A DNA stretch of 64,000 bases from G963662985 sp963662985. GTDB taxonomy: Bacteria; Chloroflexota; Anaerolineae; Anaerolineales; UBA11579. Below are positions 23,701 to 32,900 of this stretch, piece by piece. Position numbers and translations under genes: made by a program. The notes beneath the pieces are model-generated. The model saw only the letters and a list, made by a program, of their open reading frames with translations. It did no database searches and was not told where the DNA came from. The stretch is from NCBI GenBank assembly GCA_963662985.1, contig OY760066.1, positions 62,001-126,000 on the forward strand. The letters are read 5' to 3'. Numbering within the stretch: position 1 is the first letter of the stretch; each line of letters begins with the position of its first letter.

Positions 23701-23769
23701 AAATTATTAGAAAAATTCTACATTCCTAAAGAACAAGAGGATAAATTTATAAGTAAAATAAATTGGTAA
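8713..23769 (+). CDS. Giant cadherin-like repeat (tandem-95 type) surface adhesin, 5018 aa
   Basis: Start ATG 8713 with AGGTGG at 8704-8709. A signal peptide (about 1-29) is followed by about 420 residues of Ig-like modules. About 40 cadherin-like repeats follow, each beginning near a V-N-D-x-P or Q-D-x-P linker and carrying an E-D-T start, DNDSD-type acidic loops, a Y-x-P-x-x-N-F/Y-x-G motif and a Y-x-V-x-D strand. After about residue 4680 come two further beta domains, a membrane segment (about 4905-4927) and a basic cytoplasmic tail of about 90 residues. Acidic D-x-D loops suggest calcium-stiffened repeats, as known for such adhesins. The likely role is adhesion or cell-cell contact as a long stalk anchored in the cytoplasmic membrane. 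The frame stays open over 15 kb. The tail is unusual and may contact an intracellular partner. Control by the sigma/anti-sigma pair upstream is possible but not shown. Confidence 0.9.
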   Translation: MKNNKWVSIFLIITIFVQVFTTPPIIVNASGAIFNTNLVGSTGTLWATGGSSSYSGNSLSTDTDSGESVHIIEISDTDLIGAIDSSNAPYSFSAAAQVGEFAIIDPEGATPTVHVKIGIAFGATQSDAITAANTYADQKDATEPTNFNFSNNGLIPSGTRVILIKFEALPENLNATAVNYTNINFSINDSQTPTINAAYTTAWTNQPILIDVTASDDIGIQQITDKDNNVVSNNGNYQISVTTNDTYSYTARDFAQKTATTSFQITNYDNVPPSTIGDPIINIPGWTNQTVTITFPEINPNPDGQSPESYYANPNSAGFSAFSGNILTVSTVGQVNWLFNIQDQAGNQSSNQTSITSYFDNIAPVISGVPFTRTPGSVNYTVNASDANSGIQVIKYAPGAQEVAYFDTQGTDITATAAFSSTTGEVYTIFVKDNASNTALFTTEKVNQLPSIAAIDNQTTPEDTPLTLELTASDAETAIQDLQITLTSDNSELLSNTTGYIENDIPKITLNPNQNKYGETNVTIYVTDGAGESDSTTFKLTVSPVQDPPTAVADSDSIIENSESSISVLINDYDVDGNSISIDSFTQPSHGSVSLELNTEGTVQDVLKYVPTPYYFGQDTYTYTITDGSLTNTATVTINIQGVNQSPIANDDTKSTDEDVAVNINVLENDSDVDLGTDPNEQLTVAIEVPPSHGTTSINNNIINYNPDPNWNGTDQLQYRVTDLAGDYAIATVTIQVRAINDTPVILNLPSSMLVDEGSSNNTFTFNVEDVEDDGISVQVSSNDYNLISINDITIQEIDQATKQYQVSFNTQPQNNGNVNITVLISDGVSSKSETVSIEVSTIDDAPIALNDDMTSYYEIFEDQPITLDLTQLLDNDSDIDSPVLTITNVSDGSHGTFTAVDAVNNLYLYTPDENYAGADTFTYSISDGTTTVSATVSILIKSVPDKPVITLDPENVYIIDEDQVSIPAILYTASDIDSSYSELFSYASSSNEALISSDDIIISSDGFGNYQILVAPHAHKNGTTTITISLTDGATTAKKTIEYTVRPVSDPPIAKDDEYTVIIGTSQFLLPQYNDIDYDDDTLNIVSFTQPTEGLVQTYNDGILYTAPNVIADYTFEYTISDGLEEDTATVLIHVRPQLDDIYLSLIQNQNVVENATLDPITFTAYDPNDGYELDTFTVISSDNSIVDDGIISGTSSITITRVGTTDQYQMQIEHLGVIGDTTITLTATGTSEKSFSRSFVIHVLPYFPPPIANNDTINGTEDIDITFTQASLLENDSNHQGTLEGVVFSRITSFPTHGIIQYSGGVYTYNPDPNFNGTDTFKYVVKDAGGESNEATVSLILSPVNDHPYAENNYYTLENTIGATLTLNPTPLGNDYDLDGDTIYLLEIVTPPSYGTITSINYDGTITYERTDYGEGEYARDSFTYRIIDRDPSNPEDPDYVNALTTTATVVIQSHYATDFYLYNRYRIIEEDSPEIAVNIYQGNSTGLDLFFVSTSGNTLGTVRTDDGIADPNISQNGVQDMIIYYTPNPSSNGRDVITYVVGIDEGGVIRTKQATLTIDIEPVNDPPYFVTTIEPTSTTNEDTPIQFNIEFNDIDNNNADLEFKAYAINTDDQNPVAYTSQISINRTSDSTATVQVNPYPNAYGDVEIVFFVSDGQNKVEQSTILTVVSQPDPPNAYNLITSLEEDKTKKVEILNTSTDPDSELSELEVLVAVQPEHGTAYVDSNNNIVYNPSLNYYGVDQLTYRIQEIANPDLYDTATLTFYIESINDAPYIYNYDYYRVINEDTTFTIDFTAFDYEDRDTNTPLRFEYISDEETIIDPTKFVYSEVGDLKTLTITPELNQFGLVTLNVRVIDSEDLSTDVEFLIRIASVNDYPLAVNDAIITNEDIEITENLLTNDSDVEDDLDPLDAQEYTITEISEPINGGQVINNHDGTVTYIPLPNYYGDDQFTYTLTDSNNADSVATVDVTVNPINDPPVAKADKASTEEEQTVQLNLLLNDTDIESDPLSITNIYGYSLASSVTFENGVMTYVPATDQIGTDTFYYDLFDGSSTTQGQITITIIPVNDPPELNNSPENPMSNDNWVMDEDTTQGFLIVLSDVETPINQLIMTIFSNNDTLLPLSAISVGTNAEGNRIVTLSPLENQYGNVTLTVTISDGSSESSSDFPVLVNPVNDLPTLQVQDLVIDEDSIPVPYNDNYGIAFARDVETITGNFVYTITSNPNYGSASIDMTTGRYYYTPSANFYGTDSFEITVTDEGGATAVKTVNVTINQQADEPVANDDFANTFEDTPVSIPVLANDTDNDIDIGTSDTLSIASGSISAPDHGTAIIDPENSNNILYTPQTNNNNDVTFTYQVKDEAGHRDTATVTVYIEAVKDTPFTGTEGDDTYSIDEDQPVALYNILINDDPDTSDPLNQTVTDTLNIVSISCTANAEICEESTNQLRYKPAANYYGTDTVTYTMQDEDSNQATFTVTFNIAAVNDAPIIDPISDLSGISEDQLSAIQTNFTISDIEDIAEDLATTITLSSNFLIENQSIIGTSSTRTFQAYVIPNRSGWIDVTIRVTDKGGLFDTETFRITVDPVDDFPAPIIDTATTNENTPIDINVLSNDDLDLEWEGDILSIDSISDINTPAYGTFSIINKSIDVITYNSDGTTTTTNLEIPHIHFIPNADWDSSVSVIEHLSYQMHQDADPSTTYTGYLDITINPVNDAPQIDITQTEITYEEDAPLPTEINISVTDEEDADESLTVEVTDIRIIANDDTPEDDFITLSDIVISSVAGEPSQRKLTFTSQANQYGTADIDFQVKDSEGATHIDTLRVVITSTNDAPSNGDDTYIINEDTPTLFDVLINDDVDSQTSNQQLSIVAITQPTNGLVEIIATSDPVYTHQIRYTPNLNYNNNSATMDTFTYTVQDADNEQYVNTVTVEVQPVNDAPVLYYDGSTITTPEGEPYKYVYLYADDVDDDSSVLELTGTSNNLFLINHYNNGIVITKLGIESTGVHIGQQKYQIELIPAGKYNGSVNLSFTVKDDDNYSIIDESSPTTDSFQLIQLDITFSNDGPIANTETINIAEDDPYGIDLNLLANDTDLDLITNPEYEKLSIDQITNISPTGIGDFVIDANGENVHFTQTLSDWNGIITFTYDISDVGEATSSTTSYINITPVNDQPVAADDFGTVDEDKSITIDLINGAGTDTDIDTSTILNLHPSHTTDQIKIKPNSFTGVEYGSIELSADQLSITYTPNENFNGVETFAYTVIDLAGATDTALVEINVSAIQDAPNAKDDALTVQEDSSNNWLDITANDIDIDADEDLNLDTTNKNSGILLITQINGTSISNGDTVSTIYGQLTLTDNKLFYTPNPTFVGEDSFSYQITNDDSLTNSATVTLTVENVNDIPTAAEQVVDIVEDTPSLNIEINPLISDADLGYLGSNPTSLIDANESLSVNIISSSDNNDINFNNETNTVTYVPKENFNGVFTITYRVTDNYGDHAENTITINVAPIQDPPTAANNNYSVTEDSSNNIFAVLANDIDTDAFDDLNQELTAKNTQPLQITKINGISITDGNTLSTTYGQVTLQSDQLLYTPNAGFVGQDSFDYQITNQDGLTNTADVTISVDNVNDTPTAQNYTDTINEDTSSINIDINLLIDDADLYYWGSDGTQQIDSQEKLVVSIQNSSNSADISFDNTTNILTYNPKDNFNGDFSITYRVTDFDEAYAENTIIISVRPIEDAPTANSDLYTVNEDSSLNLMKVVDNDIDIDSENDINLNLDEKNTLPLYITQVNDQTILESSTINTTYGEVTLQSNQLLYTPNAGFVGQDSYTYQITNQDNLTSSTTVTINVQNLNDYPTAQNDTITIPEDTTSNSISINLLIDDPDLYMQGSDNTQPIDSEESLSVTIINATDTNDINFNSSTNLLTYYPDSNFNGTFTVIYRVSDKQGLTDDGTITFNVTPVGDAPVGEYHNFTYQEGDLESTPQTIDVLAYVTDIDLGTNPSFENLILTEVTSGSPYLTLTISSDKKSIQAQSTANFNGEVSFSYRVKDEYDLETLVASTVTISQVNDAPTTSDQSASTNEDQTLFIDLAALGQDVDTNSGINASPSSDWLTLNSFTYNGSQNGTASIESDQKTLKFIPQENFNGTQKIDFVITDQHGGITSATLTITINPIADVPVANNDIYSIPEDTTSFIADVLDNDTNIDAILSLNATPDTVLNIISIEATEILNGTASIENNKITYTPDANYYGLEEFHYTIQNGGGETSTGLITINISSKPDAPVALDITDAIVPEDDSVLIDLNSYIYDNDPPDQLTLSITGDAQYGTTVLDNDAKTITYTPNTNFNGFDQIEFTVVDLDSLFDTGIISIEITQVNDEPVANPDSSTGLEDENQIINVLGNDTDIDTDIDLNETPSNEWLEIDPSGFLGVENGTVSISTTDSNSIIFTPTSNWNGSEEFTYTAIDQSGAKSSATISIIVEPVQDSPQATGSFTLELNEDESATFDLSSHFTDPDISINGDSLRYSAASAGYGSISTSGAKITYTPNANYNGPDQVVLTATDTNGNSIKKTLQIEVNQQNDSPTTNKATSQTSQAQSVIISLLSLANDIDLDSTINKDTSYSEKLSIVENGFTGLTHGTVQITDDKIGILYTPDPTWFGIETFEYAIKDNSGAIVKSQITVETIEDPTLSTYSPTSSPLFYGSPNTTIPLLEVISPSLGEKHKDGDQMSVRWQIRNIPPDTTYTYQIEFYNGELWQPVADNLSYTFYRFTIPNTNTETDKAKFRVTATANENSTQLIAESKTFIIDNIAPREIDYQIIDNLGQQIQGQSSIPSTFKIVVNDGQDLTDITYLLSLDNGKTMVEYDNFVLPEGVSLVQFYAKDELGNTILIDQFSIDNSNQDPSNNDAGDVNENIPNNNSQLQKALLITTLSTLSGGSLFWLLFFLLRRNVFVELYANGKKIRTLKYFRSPKEEEINLILKEEHLHNADFGQVTIKKGLVRRIKTKNVNILNNNQKLLEKFYIPKEQEDKFISKINW
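10048..22725 (+). repeat. Array of about 40 cadherin-like repeats
   Basis: Repeats of mostly 90-125 residues follow each other without gaps. I counted about 39 linker motifs of the form [VI]-x-x-[VI]-x-D-x-P followed by an A-x-D/N-D segment. Most copies are divergent at the DNA level, except for the young duplication at 18531-20555. Confidence 0.85.
18531..20555 (+). repeat. Threefold two-domain repeat, about 675 bases per unit
   Basis: Linkers at about 18531, 19206, 19881 and 20555 bound three units of about 225 residues. Each unit holds a domain with an N-E-D-S-S-x-N start and YTPNAGFVGQDS-type motif, then a domain with a D-L-x-x-x-G-S acidic loop and NFNG. The second and third units share near-identical stretches such as LLYTPNAGFVGQDS. 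The regular spacing implies recent duplication of a domain pair. Confidence 0.75.
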
Positions 23770-23790
23770 ATAAAATTGATTAAACTAGAT

Positions 23791-23832
23791 AATAAATAAT
23801 AACTATATCAAATGATATAGTTATTATTTATT
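23791..23832 (+). terminator. Perfect 20-bp AT-rich hairpin between the two giant genes
   Basis: Twenty bases starting AATAAATAATAACTATATCA (23791-23810) are repeated in exact inverse at 23813-23832, 22 bases after the stop of the adhesin gene. The stem has almost no G or C and no clear T-tract follows, so termination may be weak. It could also stabilise the 3' end of the mRNA. Confidence 0.55.
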
Positions 23833-23893
23833 ACGTCTATATAAAATTAAAGCTTATTCTATTAATTTTCAAAATATTGAACAATTTTTATAT

Positions 23894-23922
23894 TTGCCCT
23901 AATACTATCTACATTCTATAAT
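23894..23922 (+). promoter_or_regulatory. Candidate promoter of the Rhs gene
   Basis: TTGCCC (23894-23899) and TATAAT (23917-23922) lie 17 bases apart, about 35 bases before the ATG at 23958. An AGGGAG ribosome binding site stands just before that ATG. The -10 is perfect and the -35 is partial. Confidence 0.45.
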
Positions 23923-23957
23923 TCAAAAATAAACAATGAGAAATAGAGGGAGTTATC

Positions 23958-26900
23958 ATGGATAAAGGTGGAATTAAAAGAATCTGGACTATTAGTTTAA
24001 TACTTATATTATTATTCAATACATTTAGTCCAATATTTACAATCCAAGCAGGTAGAGACTATTTTGAAATAGAGGTACAAAATCAAACTATTAGTCCTTC
24101 AACAAATTTTCAAGAACCTTCTGAAGAAATATACACTCCCATATTTGATGAAAATATTGAGTGGCGTACAGATTCTACTCCTGATTCCCTTCCCTCAGAT
24201 ATTCCTCAAATTAAGAAAAAAGATCTAGAATTTTCAATTTCCAACAAAACAAATCAAAATGAGAACAATCATCTTTTTACTATAGAAGTTTCCATTACAA
24301 ATTACTCAGATCAAACGATTAATTCCATTATTTTTACAGATGAATTGGAAAAAGAGTTTACTTATTATGGTTCAGAGAATTCAAATATTGAGTTTAATCA
24401 AACCACTACTACAATAAATCTACTTATTCCTGAGTTGCTTCCTAATCAAAAAACTTCTTTTTCATATATATTACTATTAGATGAAGAAAACAAATCTCAA
24501 GTGAATGTACATTCGGCTGAAATCTACTATCTAGGAAAAAAACAAATAGAAAATGTATATTTATTTAATAAAAATTCAAATTCAAAATCTATATTAAATG
24601 AAAATAACACAGAAATAGTTGTGAATGAAGCAATACCAGATACTAGTTGGGTAAAAGTGGATCAGGTATCTGCGTATTTCAGTGCCAACTCTGTAGTTGA
24701 AAATTCATTAATTTCATTTAATAAAAAAGAAAATCCTAAAGGACCAGAATATCAATTTGATCTCAATGTCTGGGAAGCAGAAGATATTCAAGGAATCAAA
24801 TTAAAGAAAAAAGATACCACTGGTGAATTTTCATTACCAGAACAAGCTGTAGAATTTTCACAAAAGAGAACACAAGATTTTAATGCGCCAGTTTATTTAG
24901 AGATATCTTTTGATGATATTGCGAATTTAAGATCTGTTTCTAAAGGACAAACACCCTATGTGGCGACTTATAATCCTGAATTAGATATTTGGATCAAAGT
25001 ACCTATTCTAGAGATTAATTATGAGACGAATTCTGTATTTATAAAAGCGATGCACTTTTCAACATGGGGAGCAGGGTTAGGTGAAAGTCTCCCTCAAAAT
25101 GGGTCACAAGTGCTTCTCTTTGACCAACCTTATACAAATCTATTTACAGGTTCTTCAAGATATTCTATTCCAATTTCAATTCCTTCTGGTCGTAATGGAT
25201 TAATGCCAAGTATTAACCTATCGTATTCAAGTGCTACAGTAGATGGCGTTTTAGGAGATGTGCAAGCGCCTTGGGTGGGAGTTGGTTGGAATATTGATGG
25301 AATTGAAATTGTGCGTAAGATTCTCACAGATGAAGATGGATATGGGTATGAAAACAGTTATTCCTTAACCATCAATGGTACGATGTATGAATTAGTACAA
25401 GATGAAAATACACCTAGTCGCTTTTATACAGACCATGCTTCTTTTATGTATATTGAATTACATAATATTGCATATGGGAATACCCCAAGTGAAGAGAACA
25501 CAACAGGGGAGTGGTGGGAAGTGATCACTTCAGATGGAACCCGATATCGATTAGGCTATACTGAAGATTCAGAACAAACTACATTGATGTATGGGTATGC
25601 TTGTAATCCAATAGAAACATGTAATTCACCTTCTGGTGGATACGCTTCATCGGGGTATGCAGGTTATGGCAGTGACGAAATTGCAATGCGTTGGCGTGTG
25701 GATCAAATTGTAGACACCCATCGAAACTTTATCAAATATACGTATCAAGAATTTCAACCAGATGCCTCTTCTACAATTCCAAATTTTGATCGAGAAAGCT
25801 ATCTTGCAACTATTCAATATACGGGCCATTATGCAACGGATGGTTCTGTAGATCTTTCTCCAGGATATGAAATTCGGTTTAATCTCGCCTCACGAGAAAC
25901 AATTGGAGATGGAATTCCTAATAATTTTGAAGTATTTGATCATTATGATCAATATTTACTAGACTCCATTCAAACCTATTGTCTGGAATGTTCAGGATTG
26001 GAGAATACCCCTGTATTTACTTACGATCTTCTCTATGAATTAGCTTCTGTTCCTAATGAACAAGGTACCCTTCAATTAAGAGGTTTAGAAATGACTGGTG
26101 GTGGATATTCGGAAAACTCGATTAATCTTCCACAAACAACTTCTGCCCAGATCCAATTTGAGTATGAAAATAAAAATAACCGCGTACCAGCTTCTGGCGA
26201 AGATGCCTGGACCTATCCAAGACTTTCACAGATCCAAAATGGGTATGGTGGTAGTTTGGACTATAGTTACGAAAATGATAATAGAGGAACAGATTCTTGG
26301 TTAAATTATCGAGTTAATAAAGTTTTGGTCTACGATGGAGTACAAACAACCCCCAGTATTGTGAAAACTTATACCTATGCTACTCCTTTATATGTGGATT
26401 ATTATAATAAAAAAGATCTAATTGGATATAAAACAGTCACTTCAAATACATACTCCTCCAACAATACCATTGCAGCAAATCTGCTCACCAAGTCCATTAC
26501 TACTTTTGGTATTTCTGGATTAGATATTGGCCGTGTATTAACTGAAGAAGTTGTAGATCCATCAAATAGTAGTGTTTATTCAAAAGTAGTCAACTATTAC
26601 AATACGGATAATACCCATGCGCCTTTTGAAGGATGGAATTATCGCTATTTGATTCGAAGTGAAAATTACCTCACAGATGGATCCAATTTGCAATTAATCA
26701 ATGCTACCAATTATTTACGAGATTCAGGATATGGGAATCTTTTAGCGCAATATGAATTTTCTCAAAACGAAATCTATCGAAAAACTTATTATGAATATTT
26801 GATCAATACAGATTATGAAACGCATATTTATAATGCAGTTTCCAGAAGAGTTTTGGTGGATGAAAATAATGTAATCTACCGAGATAACCGAAATCAATAT

Positions 26901-29900
26901 GATGCTGGCCTTTTGTTAGGGGATCTTCTATTAACCCAACAAGTAGTAAATGGTACCGAAACTATTGATAAAAGTTTTACTTATGATCTATATGGTAATG
27001 TGGTAGAAAGTAAGGTTTATAAAGATTATGGAACAGTGGAAGTATCTCCAACAAATGCAAATTATCAAGCACAAACCATTACCTATGATCCATTATTTAT
27101 AACCTATCCGGTCCAATCCACTGATGCGATGGGAAATGCAGCTACAATCGATTATTTGTTTTCTACAGGTCTAGCAACTCAGTCCACCGATGTAAATGGG
27201 TGGACTACATCTACAGAGTATGATGGTCTTGGAAGAATTTTGTCTGTGACCAGTCCCGGATTATCCCAACCAGGAATCAAATATACTTACCCAACTATTA
27301 CAAATGGAGAAGTCGCTGCACCCGATGCTGTTAAGATGGAAATTTTAGATACTCATCCGACCACCGATATCTATCGAGCTGTATGGGGATTTTATGATGG
27401 GGTCGGGAGAACAATTCAAACGCAAACTTATGATGCAGATACAAATGAATATTTGATTTCAAGTACAGCATTTGATCTTCAGGGAAATGTGTCTCAGACT
27501 AGTGTAGTGGATAGTATTGAGAATGTTGCTGGGCAATATGTAGTGCCAAATTGGGAAGCATTAGAAACAACTCAAACAGATTATGATTTTCTTGGTCGGA
27601 CAACAACCATAACGAGTCCTGCAGGGATCCAAACGAATTATTCTTATAATGGTCTTAGCACTACTACTATTGATGCTGAATTAAATCAGCAAAGACAAAC
27701 TGTTGATTTAATGGGGCGGCTTTCAAGCGTCGAAGAATTTTTAGAGGGAGAAGTATACACAACAGTTCAATACAACTATGATATTGCGAATCAATTGAAA
27801 TATGTGATTGACGAATTTGGTAATACATCGGAATTAATTTATGATCTTGCTGGCCGAAAAACAAAAATGTTTGACCCTGATATGGGTATTTGGGAATACG
27901 CATATGATACTCTTGGCAATTTGGTTCAACAAAAAGATGCAAGAGGACAAATTCTTGGATTTGAATACAATGATTATAATCAACTAGTGGTTAAAGTAGA
28001 TCAAAGTGCCACTCCAGAAGAAATTTTGTCTTTCTATGAATATAGTAATATAAGTGGGCAAATTGGTTTTCGAACCTTGATGTCTGATCAAACAGGATCT
28101 ACAACTTGGACCTATAGCAATTATGGACAAACAATCTCAGAGGTTCGAACGATAAATGGGATTACGAATACATTTATCACCAATTCAGATTGGCTAGGTC
28201 GTGTTGAATCTATAATTTATCCAAATGCTGAAACGGTTGTTTATCAATATGATGCACTAGGGAGAGCGGATAGTATGACAAGTGATGCCTTTGGACAAAC
28301 TTCACTTGTAGACCTCACTTATAATACCCTTGGGCAAATAACCTTGTCTACACTGGGAAATGGGGCAATAATTCAAAACACCTATAATGATGTTGATCAT
28401 ACCTATCAATTATTAAATCGCCAAGTGCAAGCAAACTCTGTTGATTTATTAGATTTTTCATATGAATACGACCAAATCGGCAATATTCTCAAAATCGAAG
28501 ATACAATTTTGGATGAATCGATTGAGTATACGTATGATGACCTTAATCGACTTACTTCCGCAGTAGATTATACAGATTCTACGATTAATTATTCGCAAAG
28601 TTATGCCTATGATGAAATTGGAAATATCACTGAAGTGCGAGATTGGGATACAGCGACGAATAATGTCTATCAAGTCACGATAACACCAACGCTTACTCCA
28701 ACAAATACAGTTACCCCTACAGCAACCTTACAAACTTATGCTACTGCAACAGCTACTCCAATACCTACCGCTACTGCTACTTTGACTCCGACAATGACGC
28801 CAACAGCTACACAAGTACCAGATCTTACAAATGGACTAGTAGGCTCTTGGTCTTTTAATGAAGGAAGCGGTACAGTTGTGAATGATAGTAGTAGTTATGC
28901 GAATCATGGGACTTTGAACAATGCAGCTTGGACCGCTGGCTTCTCTGGGACCGGGCTTTCATTTGATGGTGATTCAGATTATGTGGTGATTCCAAACAGC
29001 AATTCTTTACGAATTAATACATCGTTTTCAATGGGGGGGTGGGTTTATCCTACAGGGGAAGATAGTTTGAAGTATCTTATTACACTTGGAGAGGGGAATA
29101 CGAATTACTCTATTCGAGAAACAGAAGATGGCTATCTTCAATTTTATTTACCAGGAATTTCTCCCAATCAGTTAACGGGTCCTAAATTGCCCACTAATCA
29201 ATGGAGCCATGTAGTGGCGGTATATGATCAAGAAAATAATCAACTTAAGTTGTATTTAAATTCCGTCTTAATTGCTTCCAAAGCAATTACTGGCAGTATA
29301 TCATCCAGTACAGCGGCACTCTATTTTAGCAAGAATAGCACATCGGCGTGGCAAGGGATAATGGATGAAGTGCGTCTTTATGGAAGAGCTTTGACTTCTC
29401 AAGAAGTATTTCAATTATTTATTGAATATTCTCAACCTACTCCAACACCATCCCCAACAATTGATCTGACCAATACACCTACTGAAACACCGATTCCAAC
29501 CAACACACCCACTCAAAGTTTAACGATTACTCCAACACCAGATGTATCCTCCCCATGGGGTACTGGTGTAGATGGTGATTTAACAATTGATGTGGCGACA
29601 ACTTTTAATCTTAATGCTGATGTGAGTAATGGCCGCTCTTGTGCAGATGGAAAGGCTTTTTCTGTGATTGATTTATCCTCTACATGGGCACAAGTGAGTG
29701 AGACGATTGGAAGCTGTTTAGCAGAAAACGATGAGATCTTATTGATAAATTTGAAAGGAACAGAAGACAAGATCCAAAATACTGGTGTGTATGAGTTTTT
29801 GCGCGTAGCCAATATCTTTAATGATGAGATAACTTTTACAGAACCTAAAACAAAATGGTATGGAGAAAGTTTTCATCAAGATGATGAAATTGGGATTGGA

Positions 29901-32900
29901 AGCGGAGAACAGAGAGTGATGTTAATCCGCGTACCGAATTACCAAAACGTAACCATCAATGGTACTTTAACGGCAAATGCTTGGAATGGCAGTTTATATG
30001 GCATGATCCTTTTTAAAGTAGCTGGGATCTTATCAGGCACTGGCGCTATCAATGCGAGCACACTTGGGTATAGGGGGGGAGTTGGTGCACATGGGACACA
30101 TCCTATCACCTGTGGGGGATGTGCTTATGATGGTGAGATTGTTGGAAATGATGGTACTGGTGGAGAAGGAACTGGGGATACCAGCTTCGGAGAAGGTGGA
30201 AGAGGTGGAGGAGAATGGTGTGGTCCAAGCTATCCATATGTCAATGGCCCTGGAGCAGGAGGAAGTTATGCTACAAAAGGCGGGCAACATGCAGCCAGTG
30301 GAACTGTGCGTTATGGAAGAGCAGGAAATATTTATGGTGACATTGATCTCACAGAACTTTATTTAGGTTCTGGAGGAGGTGGTGCCGGGGCATCTTGTTC
30401 AGGGAATAAAGTGCCTGATGGAGGGGATGGTGGAGGAATCATCCTATTTGCAGGGAATTTAATTAATTTTTCTGGCACTTTGTCAGCAAATGGAGAATCT
30501 AATCAAGCAGGGGGCTCTGGGGGATCGATCAAAATTATTGGAAATAGTATTGATTTATCTTCAGCTATAGTTAATGTAAATGGCGGAGGTAGTACTTATA
30601 AAGGCGGTTATGGAAGAATTGCGCTTGAGTACGTTACTTCAAATACTCTTCCCACAACGATACCCCCCATTTATGTAAGTGTTTATGGTGCTCCACCAGA
30701 ACCTGTGCCAACACCAGATCCAATTGATTTAGATCCAGTAACAGATTATGGAGATGGTAGCGATGGAGATCTCTCGGTTAATGTAGGAACAACATTTAAT
30801 ATAAATTCACAAACGCAAGATCTTAATCGAATCTGTATAGATGGGGGAGATGCGATTGCTTATCAAGTATTAAGTATGACCTATTCTGAAGCAACTCTAA
30901 GGCGGGCTGTGACAGGAGATTGTCTTCAAGAAGGGGATGAAGTGATGGTGATTAATACTAAAGGATTGATAGATTATCATGCTAATGTTGGTAATTATGA
31001 ATTTGTTAAAGTAGCCTATGTTTATGGTAATAAAATTGGATTTGCAACCCCATTAACTAAATTTTATGGGAATGCAAATGGGTTTGGAAATATTGGCAGT
31101 GCTTCTGGTCAACAAAAAGTGATGGTTATACGGGTACCCAATTATCATGATGTCACAGTTGATGGCACATTAACTGGAAATGGTTGGGATGGAAGAGAAT
31201 TTGGTTTTTTGGTATTTAGAGCAGATGGAACTCTGTCTGGTTCTGGATTAATACATATGGTTGCAAAAGGCTATCACGGAGGGGCAGGCGCAAATCCAGA
31301 TACAGGAAAATATCGAGGATACCCTGGAGAAACCTATTTTGTTAACGATGGTGGTAGTAATAGAGGAGGAGGTGGCCAAGGCGGTGTATATAATAAACCG
31401 GATCAGGGAAAAGGTGGCGGTGGTGCATATGGTACAAATGGTCTTAAATTGGCTAGAAATTATGGAGTAGATGGTTTAGGTGGAATAGCGTACGGAGATA
31501 TTTATTTAGATCAGGTCTTTATGGGATCTGGTGCTGGCGGTGCAGGAGGAGGTTCTACTGGAGGTACAGGCGGTGGATCTTTACTCATTTATGCAAATTC
31601 GATTAATTTTTTAGGAACACTTAATGTTAGTGGTAGCTCAGGAGGAAGTACGAATGGCGCAGCAGGTGCAGTACGAATTGAAGGAAACACAGTTACTTTA
31701 GGTACTGTGGATATCATTTCTGGTGGCACTGGAGGAAATGGACGTTATGCTGTTTATTATGATGATTCTTTTTCTGGTACAACTCAGCCAGGTTATATGG
31801 AAAACACAACTTCAGGTGAAGGCATTATTGACTATATATTTGCAGATGGTTTTGAAACTGGCGATTTGACTGAATGGTTTGCTAGTATCACAGATAATGG
31901 TGATCTTATAGTTTCTCCTGCCTTCGATTATTGGGGGCGATATGCTCTTCAATTTACAATAAATGATACGAATGGTTTATCTGTAATTGATGACACCCCA
32001 AACAATGAGTCTCAAGTTCATACGAGATTTTATATCAATAAAGATTACCTTAATATGGCAAACCTTGATGAATTTGAATTATATCGATTATTAGATACTA
32101 ATTCTGTTCCAATCGCATGGATTTCTGCAAGAGATAATACAGGTACTTTTGAAGTGAAGGTTTCAACTCGTTTAGATGATAGTTCTACAGTATCTTCAAA
32201 TTGGTATTCTGTTGGAGATGGTTGGCAAGCAATAAGTCTTGATTGGAAAGCATCGTCAGGAATGTCTTTTGCGGATGGTGGGATGAGTTTGTATATCAAT
32301 AATGGACTTAAGCAAAGTTTGACTTTCTTAGATAATGATACATTGCGTGTGGAAAATTCGATGATATGTACGGAGGGGTTAGATGCGGGAACATCTGGAC
32401 AACTATATATTGATGATTATGAAATGAGACGTTTAAACTTGCCTGAAATGATACCTGATACTACGGAAACATTTACTTACGAAGAACCTGAAGATTTGTT
32501 ATTTGAAGATGGATTTGAATTAGGTGACACAAGTCTTTGGTCAAGTACCTATGTATCTAATGCTGCTATAAATGTGATTCAAACAAAAAAATATTATGGA
32601 AATTATGGAATTGAATGTTTAATTAATCAATTTAATAGCGAGTTAAAACTTAAAAAGGAATTTATTGATAATCAATCTTCATTAAATATTGGTTTTTATT
32701 TTACTCGTGCAGCATTAAGTATAGGTTTAGGCGATAACTTACAGTTTTTCGATTTATATGATGAAAATGGTACTAGAATTGGTTATGTAAATATTAAAAA
32801 TAAAAAACAAGTAGGAAGGCAATTAACATTTACTACCTATAAAGATGATGGTACAGCTGTTACAACTCCTTATACTTTGATTGATTCTAATTGGCATTCT

